A DNA stretch of 6,354 nt from Thiopontia sp964647745 (GTDB lineage Bacteria; Pseudomonadota; Gammaproteobacteria; GCF-002020875): positions 1 through 6,354 of the forward strand of contig CAZYJG010000078.1 in the NCBI GenBank assembly GCA_964647745.1, written 5' to 3'. The position numbers were made by a program, and so were the translations under genes. Below the pieces are notes generated by a model. That model ran no database searches. It was not told the origin of the DNA and worked only from the letters and a program-made list of their open reading frames with translations. This document shows, piece by piece, positions 1-5,163 of this stretch (position 1 is the first letter of the stretch; each line of letters opens with the position of its first letter).

Positions 1-484
1 GTGCCATATCCTTGAGGAAGTGGAGTGCAGCGTGGGTGGAGGCGATGGGTGAGCGCCGTTGATCGATCCACCAATTCTGCTTCAGGCCATAGATTCTTCC
101 GGTTGATGGAATAAACTGCCAGAGACCGGAGGCCTGTCCAGGGGAGTAGGCATAACTCTGAAAGGCACTCTCAATGGCGGGTAGCAGCACAAGCTCCAGT
201 GGCAGCCTCCTCTTTTTTGCCTCTCTTGCAATGTGATAGAGATAGGGCCGTGCGCGATTGAGGGCACGGCTCAGGTACTCCTGGTTGTTCTTGAACCAGA
301 GGACATGTTGAATGAGCCGGGGGTCCTTGCGCTCCTCAAGAGAGAAGCCGGCCCGGATCTCATTCCACAGAGACTCTTTTTCCGGGACGGATGAGAGTGC
401 CACCTCTGCAGTGGTAGAGAGCAGAAGAGAGAGTATCAGAGCGGGTATGTGCAAGCGGCTGAGGCGTGTGTAGAGGATGATCAT
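1..484 (-). CDS. mltD: Membrane-bound lytic murein transglycosylase D, N-terminal part (cut by window edge)
   Basis: This gene runs off the left edge; 161 codons are visible from an ATG at 484. The predicted enzyme cleaves peptidoglycan glycan strands between MurNAc and GlcNAc, forming 1,6-anhydroMurNAc, on the periplasmic side of the envelope. Residues 1-26 look like a signal peptide: Arg7 and Arg10, a hydrophobic stretch 13-22, then small residues before Glu27. The SLT (GH23) domain is clear from LPAIESAF, where Glu105 is the likely catalytic acid, followed by SGLWQFIPSTGRIYGL (119-134) and WWIDQRRSP (138-146). The LWNEIRAGFSL segment at 39-49 is also typical of MltD. The LysM repeats expected at the C-terminus would lie outside the window. 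A TAA lies in frame just upstream of the ATG, so the start cannot move upstream. The GGAG before it is only 2 bases away, so ribosome binding may be weak. The gene is divergent from the methyltransferase. Confidence 0.93.
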   Translation of the reverse strand, partial: MIILYTRLSRLHIPALILSLLLSTTAEVALSSVPEKESLWNEIRAGFSLEERKDPRLIQHVLWFKNNQEYLSRALNRARPYLYHIAREAKKRRLPLELVLLPAIESAFQSYAYSPGQASGLWQFIPSTGRIYGLKQNWWIDQRRSPIASTHAALHFLKDMA

Positions 485-573
485 TGCTCCGGTTTATAAC
501 CAGTTCTGTTTGCTCATCTATAGGGGAGAGTGAAGTTGAATAACTGGTTACTGATTCGGTTATTATACCTTCT
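485..573. promoter_or_regulatory. Divergent intergenic region with paired TAACNNGTT sites and candidate promoters
   Basis: This gap separates mltD (minus) from the methyltransferase operon (plus), so it should hold both promoters. For the plus strand, TTGAAT (536-541) and TATTAT (561-566) are a possible -35/-10 pair, but the 19-base spacer is long. It would start transcription almost at the ATG at 574. For the minus strand, TATAGA (522-517) is a possible -10 with no good -35. Two near-palindromic motifs stand out: TAACCAGTT at 497-505 and TAACTGGTTA at 541-550. They are also exact 9-base inverted repeats of each other. They could be operator half-sites or a cruciform; this is inference from symmetry only. 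Confidence 0.4.
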
Positions 574-1227
574 ATGGGAGTAAATCGGCCTCTTCAGCAC
601 TGGATTGGATCGCCGTCAGGGCGCTCTCTGTTGCAGCGGGAGATGGAGTGGAACCGGACGGAGCTGGCACATATCTACGGCATGCACCTGATGCAGCTGG
701 GGTTGGCAAAGGAGAATTTTGCCGAACAGGCGAAAGAGGTGCACCACCCGTTTGTGATGGATATCGGATGTCACGATGAGCAGAGCTGGTCCGTTGTCGA
801 GGGAGAGGATGTCGCATTGCCGATTGCAACCGAGTCGCTCTCTGCGGTGATTCTCCCCCATGTGCTTGAGTTCTCCACCGATCCGCACCAGGTATTGCGA
901 GAGGTTACCAGGGTGCTGGTTGAGGATGGTGAGGTTCTGATATACGGATTTTCGCCATGGAGCTATTTCAGATTGCGTAGCCGTACTCTGAAGGGGCACT
1001 ATCTCTCGCAGAGAACAGTGGTCGATTGGCTGACCCTGCTGGGGTACGAGATCCGCAGGCAGCGGCAACTGCCTCTGCTGACCTGGTCATGGAAGGGGTC
1101 ACGGCTGAATACGGGTGCCTATCAACTGGTTGCCAAACGCAGGGTGACCCCATTGAACCCGATCCATTCACGCTGGAAACGGCAGCCATCAGCCGTGGCT
1201 GGAAATCTGATGGGTGGACAGGGATAA
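574..1227 (+). CDS. YafS-like class I SAM-dependent methyltransferase (Methyltransf_11 type)
   Basis: This 217-residue protein resembles the methyltransferase-fold proteins found beside rnhA and dnaQ in gammaproteobacteria (YafS in E. coli); its substrate is unknown. Family landmarks are an N-terminal helical segment with WIGSPSGRSLL (10-20) and YGMHLMQLG (35-43), then ALPIATESLSAVILPHVLEFSTDP in two parts at 81-93 and 94-104, QVLREVTRVLVEDGEVLIYGF (106-126), and a C-terminal PLNPIHSRW (193-201). The glycine-rich SAM loop is degenerate: VMDIGCHDEQS at 61-71 lacks GxGxG. Cofactor binding is therefore uncertain, although relatives also look weak there. The ATG at 574 has no Shine-Dalgarno upstream, yet the conserved N-terminus requires a start at or very near it. 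The mRNA may be leaderless. It is first in a tandem run with rnhA, 11 bases downstream. Confidence 0.85.
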   Translation: MGVNRPLQHWIGSPSGRSLLQREMEWNRTELAHIYGMHLMQLGLAKENFAEQAKEVHHPFVMDIGCHDEQSWSVVEGEDVALPIATESLSAVILPHVLEFSTDPHQVLREVTRVLVEDGEVLIYGFSPWSYFRLRSRTLKGHYLSQRTVVDWLTLLGYEIRRQRQLPLLTWSWKGSRLNTGAYQLVAKRRVTPLNPIHSRWKRQPSAVAGNLMGGQG

Positions 1228-1238
1228 GGAATTTCTTG

Positions 1239-1745
1239 ATGAACAGTGGAGAGGATATGGTAGAGATCTTTACCGATGGAGGTTGCCGTGGGAACCCCGG
1301 TATTGGTGGCTGGGGGGCGCTGCTGCGTTATGGTGAGACCGAGAAGGAGCTCTGGGGGGGAGAGATGCAGACCACCAACAACCGGATGGAGCTGATGGCG
1401 GTCATTCGTGCACTGGAGGCGATCAGGCGTTCGGTTCCACTGCGTATCACAACAGACTCAAAGTATGTCAAGGATGGCATCACCCAGTGGATACACAACT
1501 GGAAGAGGAATGGGTGGAAAACGGCGGCAAAAAAGGCGGTCAAGAATGCGGATCTGTGGCAGCAGTTGGATCAGCTGGTCCAGCAGCATCAGATCGAGTG
1601 GGCCTGGATCAAGGGCCATAGTGGCCATCGGGAGAATGAGATCGCTGATGAACTGGCCAACCGTGCCATGGACGAGGTCAACGCCTCCGGAGAGGAGCAT
1701 CTGGAACATCAAACTGTGTTGGGGAGTGGGGGAGAGAGTCAGTGA
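1239..1745 (+). CDS. rnhA: Ribonuclease HI
   Basis: This enzyme hydrolyses the RNA strand of RNA:DNA hybrids, removing R-loops and primer remnants in the cytoplasm. All five active-site residues of E. coli RNase HI (Asp10, Glu48, Asp70, His124, Asp134) have clear counterparts: Asp13 in IFTDGGCRGNPG, Glu51 in TTNNRMELMAV, Asp73 in TTDSKYV, His127 in KGHSGH and Asp137 in IADELANRA. The basic, Trp-rich handle (WIHNWKRNGWKTAAKK, about 84-99) is present. The protein has 168 residues against 155 in E. coli; the extra part is a polar C-terminal tail. Two starts are possible. ATG 1239 has AAGGA 8 bases upstream, and ATG 1257 (MVEIFTDG) has GGAG 5 bases upstream. The true N-terminus could therefore be six residues shorter. 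The stop overlaps the GTG start of dnaQ, implying translational coupling. In E. coli the two genes are divergent instead. Confidence 0.96.
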   Translation: MNSGEDMVEIFTDGGCRGNPGIGGWGALLRYGETEKELWGGEMQTTNNRMELMAVIRALEAIRRSVPLRITTDSKYVKDGITQWIHNWKRNGWKTAAKKAVKNADLWQQLDQLVQQHQIEWAWIKGHSGHRENEIADELANRAMDEVNASGEEHLEHQTVLGSGGESQ

Positions 1746-2419
1746 GACAGGTGGTACTGGATACAGAGACGACGGGTCTTGAACCCAGGCAGGGACACAG
1801 GATCATTGAGATTGGCTGTGTGGAGCTGATCAACCGAAGATTGACCGACAACCACTACCATCAATATATTCAGCCAGACCGGGAGGTGGATGCCGGTGCA
1901 ATGGAGGTGCATGGAATCAGCAACGAGTTTCTTGCAGACAAACCCCGCTTTGCAGATGTTGTTGATGACTTTATACAGTATGTGAAGGGTGCCGAGCTGA
2001 TCATCCACAACGCCCCATTTGATGTGGGATTTATCAACCACGAGCTGAGCCTTCTGGGGCAGGGAGATCCCCCACTGGAGGAGATCTGTACGATTACGGA
2101 CAGCCTGCAGATGGCACGCAAGCAGTACTCGGGACAGAAGAACAGTCTCGATGCACTCTGCCGTCGTCTGGAAATTGATAACTCGCAACGCACCCTGCAT
2201 GGAGCCCTGCTCGATTCGGAGATCCTGGCCGAGGTCTACCTGGCGATGACGGGAGGACAGACCGGGTTGGATCTGGATGGGCTGGGGGAGTTTGGTGGGG
2301 TGGAGCCGGTTCGCCCATTCCCGAGTGACCGTCAACGACTGCGGGTGGTCACCCCAACAGCGGAAGAGCAGGTTGCACACCAGGCCTATCTGGAGAGGAT
2401 CGGCAGTGAACCCTGGTAA
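1742..2419 (+). CDS. dnaQ: DNA polymerase III epsilon subunit, 3'-5' proofreading exonuclease
   Basis: Epsilon is the editing exonuclease of the replicative polymerase core, bound to alpha (DnaE) and the beta clamp. This is a DEDDh exonuclease. Exo I is LDTETTGL with Asp7 and Glu9, Exo II is HNAPFDVGFIN with Asp94, and Exo III is LHGALLDSEILAEVY with His153 and Asp158. These five match E. coli Asp12, Glu14, Asp103, His162 and Asp167. QTGLDL (173-178), just after the exonuclease domain, fits the QxxLxL/F clamp-binding motif at the same place in E. coli epsilon. A linker then leads to the alpha-binding tail, with LRVVTPTAEEQVAHQAYL about 20 residues from the end. Its length is 225 residues, against 243 in E. 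coli. The start is GTG at 1742 inside GTGA, overlapping the rnhA stop by four bases, with GGAG 7 bases upstream. It ends 4 bases from the convergent membrane-protein gene, with no terminator between. Confidence 0.96.
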   Translation: MRQVVLDTETTGLEPRQGHRIIEIGCVELINRRLTDNHYHQYIQPDREVDAGAMEVHGISNEFLADKPRFADVVDDFIQYVKGAELIIHNAPFDVGFINHELSLLGQGDPPLEEICTITDSLQMARKQYSGQKNSLDALCRRLEIDNSQRTLHGALLDSEILAEVYLAMTGGQTGLDLDGLGEFGGVEPVRPFPSDRQRLRVVTPTAEEQVAHQAYLERIGSEPW

Positions 2420-2423
2420 TGGT

Positions 2424-3011
2424 TTATTGGATTCTGCGTTCTGAATTTCTTGAGAGGCGCATGACCATCTCAAGCAGCTCACTCGCCAGATAACCGGATG
2501 CCAGCAGGGCAAGGCTGAGCAGAATCCCGCTCCCCAGGATCCACGCCACACTGCTCTTTTGCAGCAGGGGAGAGAGAATTCTCTGCAGCTCGGGAAGCAG
2601 TATTCCGCTCTCCATTCCCAGCGTCTGCAATATGGTGACAATGGTGATGGTGATGGTCACCACAAAGGATAACTCCCCCCCGAGTCGGGCCAATACCGTG
2701 ACAATCTCCGAGACCACATACCGTGGATCATAGAGGGAGCGAATCTCCGCGGCACGCAACAGCATAAGGTGGATCATGGCGTACCCTGCAACAAGCAGTA
2801 GCAGCTGCACCAGCATGGCCAGAAGGATGATGGATGAGTCTGCAGATTCATCGGCAGTGAGCAGCTGTTGCCAGCTCTCTATCGCATCACCGATCAGGTA
2901 GATGGCCAGTACAATCGCACTGATCCGCAGCAGTCCCGAGAAACTTCCGCGAAAGAAACGGCCCTCAGTCAGTGCACTGAGCCAGCTATAGACAAACAGA
3001 AACCTTTCCAC
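2424..3011 (-). CDS. Uncharacterised inner-membrane protein with four predicted membrane helices
   Basis: I do not recognise this family. From the GTG at 3011 it has 195 residues. Four strongly hydrophobic segments are visible at about 26-46, 60-85, 114-133 and 155-176. The N-terminus has a conserved-looking aromatic and charged patch (RFLFVYSWLSALTEGRFFRG), and the C-terminus is an amphipathic, basic stretch (about 177-195). No cysteines, catalytic motif or ligand site stands out, and the short acidic loop near 52-59 is poorly structured. GTG 3011 is chosen because AAAAGG lies 5 bases before it. The TTG at 3026 would add five residues but has no ribosome-binding site, and a TGA closes the frame at 3056-3054. 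There is no ATG start. It converges on dnaQ and is divergent from gltA. A guess at a role would be unsupported; its composition and length argue that it is a real gene. Confidence 0.8.
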   Translation of the reverse strand: MERFLFVYSWLSALTEGRFFRGSFSGLLRISAIVLAIYLIGDAIESWQQLLTADESADSSIILLAMLVQLLLLVAGYAMIHLMLLRAAEIRSLYDPRYVVSEIVTVLARLGGELSFVVTITITIVTILQTLGMESGILLPELQRILSPLLQKSSVAWILGSGILLSLALLASGYLASELLEMVMRLSRNSERRIQ

Positions 3012-3114
3012 CTCAACCTTTTCCAATGGTAGTGACGCGTTGAATTGATTGCGTCATCCAGATTATGGAGTAATCTACACTCTGGGGAGAGATAAAGATA
3101 GGGGGAGTAGCAAG
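3012..3114. promoter_or_regulatory. Divergent region upstream of gltA: operator-like palindrome and candidate promoter
   Basis: A perfect 6-base inverted repeat, TGACGC at 3033-3038 and GCGTCA at 3051-3056, is separated by 12 bases with AATT exactly at the centre (3043-3046). That symmetry is typical of a dimeric regulator's binding site. Candidate plus-strand promoter elements overlap it: TTGCGT (3049-3054) with TAATCT (3071-3076) at 16-base spacing, or TTGAAT (3040-3045) with TTATGG (3063-3068) at 17. GGGGGAG at 3101-3107 is the ribosome-binding site for gltA. A repressor bound here could block both gltA and the divergent membrane-protein gene. The promoter choice is tentative; the palindrome is directly visible. 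Confidence 0.45.
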
Positions 3115-4431
3115 GTGTCAGACAAGAAGATCTTCCTGAGCAGCCATGCAGGAGCTTTTGATCCCAAGGTGGATCAGGGGGGGGTTGAGCTGCCCATTAT
3201 CGAGGGGAGCTATGGTCCGGATGTTGTGGATGTACAGCATCTCTACCAGGAGACCGGGATGTTCACCTACGATCCCGGGTACCTCTCAACGGCCAGCTGC
3301 AGAAGCAGCATCACCTATATCGACGGGGACAAGGGTGAGCTCTTCTACAGAGGGTATGCCATTGAGGAGCTGGCCGAGCACAGCAGTTATCTGGAGACCT
3401 GTTATCTGCTGCTTGATGGGGAGCTGCCCACAGTGCAACAGCTTGAGGCGTTCGAGGATACAATCAAGCAGCACACCATGGTCAATGAGGCGATCCGCCG
3501 TTTCTACGAGGGGATGCATTATGATGCACATCCGATGGCCATCACCCTTGGTGTGGTAGGGGCGCTCTCAGCCTTCTATCATGACTCTATCGATGTTCGC
3601 GATCCGCAGTGCCGCAAGATCTCAGCCCACCGCCTGATTGCCAAGATGCCAACCATTGCCGCCTATAGCTACAAGTATTCGGTTGGGCAGCCATTCATGT
3701 ATCCGGACAACAGCCTCGGTTATGCCGAGAATTTTCTCTACATGATGTTTGCCGTCCCGTCGGACAGATACAGGGTCAATCCGGTTGCGGCCAGGGCGAT
3801 GGATCTGATCTTTATTCTCCATGCAGATCATGAACAGAATGCCAGCACCTCGACAGTTCGTCTGGCAGGCAGCTCAGGCACCAACCCCTTTGCCTCCATT
3901 GCCGCAGGGATTGCCTCACTCTGGGGGCCAGCACATGGTGGTGCCAATGAGGCGGTGATCCGCATGCTGGAGGAGATTGGATCCAGGTCTGCGATTCCCT
4001 CCTATGTTGAGCGAGCCAAATCGAAGGAGGATCCCTTCCGGTTGATGGGGTTTGGGCACAGGGTTTACAAACATTACGATCCACGTGCACGCATCATTCG
4101 AGAGGCATGTCATGATCTGCTGGATGAGCTGGACCAGAAGGATGTACCGTTGTTTGAGGCGGCACTTGAGCTGGAGCGTATCGCGTTGGAGGATGACTAT
4201 TTTGTGGAGCGGAAACTCTATCCCAATGTGGACTTCTACTCTGGCCTGATCCTCAAGGCGCTGGGTATCCCGCTCAATATGTTTACCGTGATCTTTGCAA
4301 TGGCCCGGACAGCCGGGTGGATTGCGCAGTGGAGTGAGATGCTGGACGACCCATCTCAGCGCATTGGTCGCCCACGTCAACTCTATTCCGGCCCCATGCC
4401 ACGCCCCTATGTCGATATAGTTGGCCGCTAG
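3115..4431 (+). CDS. gltA: Citrate synthase, type II hexameric NADH-regulated form
   Basis: This enzyme condenses oxaloacetate with acetyl-CoA to citrate, the first TCA-cycle step. Catalytic residues are in place: His274 in GPAHGGAN, His315 in GFGHRVYKHYDPR (the family signature) and Asp373 in NVDFYSG. They match E. coli His264, His305 and Asp362. The HADHEQNASTSTVR segment begins at His236. The N-terminal beta domain of the gram-negative type II form is present. E. coli allosteric NADH-site residues His110, Thr111, Met112, Tyr145, Arg163 and Lys167 align with His120, Thr121, Met122, Tyr155, Arg173 and Lys177. However, Arg109 is Gln119 and Cys206 is Ser216, so NADH inhibition may be altered. 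GTG at 3115 is the start (MSDKKIF): GGAG sits 7 bases upstream, and the protein is then 438 residues against 427 in E. coli. An upstream in-frame TTG at 3049 lies in the promoter region. It is transcribed alone and ends at the terminator at 4455-4484. Confidence 0.97.
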   Translation: MSDKKIFLSSHAGAFDPKVDQGGVELPIIEGSYGPDVVDVQHLYQETGMFTYDPGYLSTASCRSSITYIDGDKGELFYRGYAIEELAEHSSYLETCYLLLDGELPTVQQLEAFEDTIKQHTMVNEAIRRFYEGMHYDAHPMAITLGVVGALSAFYHDSIDVRDPQCRKISAHRLIAKMPTIAAYSYKYSVGQPFMYPDNSLGYAENFLYMMFAVPSDRYRVNPVAARAMDLIFILHADHEQNASTSTVRLAGSSGTNPFASIAAGIASLWGPAHGGANEAVIRMLEEIGSRSAIPSYVERAKSKEDPFRLMGFGHRVYKHYDPRARIIREACHDLLDELDQKDVPLFEAALELERIALEDDYFVERKLYPNVDFYSGLILKALGIPLNMFTVIFAMARTAGWIAQWSEMLDDPSQRIGRPRQLYSGPMPRPYVDIVGR

Positions 4432-4454
4432 CAGGGGATACTCTTCTACAGCCA

Positions 4455-4484
4455 ATAAAAAACCCGCGAATGCGGGTTTTTTAT
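4455..4484. terminator. Bidirectional intrinsic terminator between gltA and the HU-family gene
   Basis: The hairpin has a GC core CCCGC (4463-4467), loop GAAT and GCGGG (4472-4476). It is flanked by A6 (4457-4462) and T6 (4477-4482), giving a 13-bp stem when the A/T arms pair. Because the A and T tracts are symmetric, each strand has a U run after the stem. It can therefore end gltA from the left and the HU-family gene from the right. It lies 23 bases after the gltA stop and 48 bases after the HU stop. Confidence 0.93.
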
Positions 4485-4491
4485 CCTCAGG

Positions 4492-4515
4492 GAGCTGTGA
4501 ACAGAGTCACAGCTC
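4492..4515. repeat. 9-bp perfect inverted repeat containing a TGTGA-N6-TCACA sequence
   Basis: GAGCTGTGA (4492-4500) and TCACAGCTC (4507-4515) pair perfectly around a 6-base loop. The inner part, TGTGA-N6-TCACA at 4496-4511, is exactly the textbook CRP-family (CRP/Vfr) core. It sits between the two convergent gene ends, where no promoter is expected. The simpler reading is an extra 3'-end hairpin protecting the HU mRNA or helping termination. No T run follows it on either strand, so alone it is not an intrinsic terminator. Confidence 0.7.
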
Positions 4516-4532
4516 ACAACAGCAGAGCAGGC

Positions 4533-4859
4533 CTAGACGGCGTCCTTCAGTGCCTTTGCTGCTGTAACCTTAAGCGCATTGTGTGCAGGCTTTGCAGCAA
4601 TGGTGATGGTCTCACCAGTCTGTGGGTTGCGGCCTTCACGCGCCTTGGTGGCCTTTTTCTTGTAACGCTTGATGGTCATGATTCCTGGCAGAGAGAATCG
4701 ACCAGCAGAGCGAGGCTTGATGTGACGCTCAATGATGATCCCCAGGCTGGAGAGAACATCGGCTACGGCCTTCTTGGAGAGACCGGTATCCTCAGCAATT
4801 GTGGCGATGGTTTGTGCTTTGGTAAAAGCGTCCTTTACAGCAGTTGTCTTTGGTGCCAT
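4533..4859 (-). CDS. HU-family (Bac_DNA_binding) histone-like DNA-binding protein
   Basis: This small basic nucleoid protein is predicted to bind and bend DNA as a dimer. The 108 residues hold an N-terminal helical dimerisation part (TKAQTIATIAEDTGLSKK, about 13-30, then ADVLSSLGIIIERHI to about 47), GRFSLPGIMTIK (53-64) and a beta-arm with GRNPQTGETITI (76-87). Asn78-Pro79 is the conserved tip whose proline intercalates into DNA in HU and IHF. The C-terminus KALKDAV is standard. It is longer than E. coli HU (90 residues), with an N-terminal extension and an altered AKPAHNALKV segment. It therefore belongs to the divergent HU branch rather than HupA/HupB proper, and I give no symbol. ATG 4859 is chosen because the family N-terminus fits and AAGGAG lies upstream, though 10 bases away. 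It ends at the terminator shared with gltA. Confidence 0.92.
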   Translation of the reverse strand: MAPKTTAVKDAFTKAQTIATIAEDTGLSKKAVADVLSSLGIIIERHIKPRSAGRFSLPGIMTIKRYKKKATKAREGRNPQTGETITIAAKPAHNALKVTAAKALKDAV

Positions 4860-5163
4860 TTCAGCATTTCTCCTTCTTTCGTTTGAAAATTGTTTCCTGT
4901 TGGTTGATCGGTGCGTCACTGTGGGATGACTCTGGATAGACAGGAGCCTGAATTCTGTATCTTTTGTTTCAAAATGTGAAGCACTTTCTACCGTTATTTG
5001 TAAAAAAAATTCAGGTTCCCCTGTTGGTGATCGGCTGATATCAACCGGGGTGTCTGGACCCCTGTATTTTTCCACCCAGAAGCCATTCTCTCTATTCCCT
5101 AGGAGAGTCGCGCCGCTTTATCTGGAGTATACGGTTTGATATAGTCCGGCTACTGGAGGGGAG
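4860..5163. other. 304-base intergenic region upstream of HU and the pentapeptide gene, with repeats
   Basis: I find no credible gene here; this is the divergent control region for HU (minus) and the pentapeptide gene (plus). Visible structure includes an imperfect direct repeat, CCTGTTGGTTGATCGG (4896-4911) and the same lacking one T (5020-5034), 124 bases apart. There is also an inverted repeat CCTGAATT (4947-4954) / AATTCAGG (5008-5015) with outer CAGG/CCTG arms, plus TTTGAAA (4882-4888) facing TTTCAAA (4967-4973). An A8 tract lies at 5002-5009 and the 8-base palindrome TGATATCA at 5036-5043. I could not choose a confident HU promoter on the minus strand. The plus-strand promoter is listed separately. 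Confidence 0.6.
5117..5145 (+). promoter_or_regulatory. Sigma-70-type promoter with extended -10 for the pentapeptide-repeat gene
   Basis: TATAGT at 5140-5145 is one base from the -10 consensus and is preceded by TG plus one base (5137-5139), the extended -10 form. TTTATC at 5117-5122 is a weak -35 at the ideal 17-base spacing. Transcription would begin near 5152, only about 12 bases before the ATG at 5164, with the strong GGAGG (5155-5159) almost at the 5' end of the message. Such a short leader leaves no room for a regulatory RNA structure. Confidence 0.55.

Noticed and set aside
616..1068. A 150-codon minus-strand frame and similar frames opposite or within the other genes
   Set aside because: They are antisense or out-of-frame shadows of genes with clear conserved motifs and show no recognisable protein features.
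1026..1238. A longer N-terminus for ribonuclease HI
   Set aside because: That stretch is the methyltransferase coding region in another frame; RNase HI homology begins only at VEIFTDG.
3049..3114. A TTG start adding 22 residues to citrate synthase
   Set aside because: It overlaps the candidate promoter and palindrome, lacks a ribosome-binding site and the extra residues are not family-like; GTG 3115 has an ideal GGAG.
4835..4867. A 10-codon minus-strand frame starting at ATG 4867, overlapping the HU start
   Set aside because: The GGAG is only 2 bases from that ATG and the peptide is unremarkable; it probably reflects chance, though it could slightly affect HU initiation.
4470..4886. A 138-codon plus-strand reading frame opposite the HU gene
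   Set aside because: It is antisense to a well-supported HU gene, begins inside the terminator hairpin and encodes nothing recognisable.
5047..5070. A GGGGT/ACCCC hairpin followed by a T-rich stretch, looking like a plus-strand terminator
   Set aside because: The stem is only 5 bp, the T run is offset, and no plus-strand gene lies upstream to be terminated.
4860..5075. A 72-codon upstream extension of the HU-family reading frame on the minus strand
   Set aside because: The extension has no family resemblance and reads like translated intergenic sequence; the conserved protein begins at the ATG at 4859, with AAGGAG upstream.
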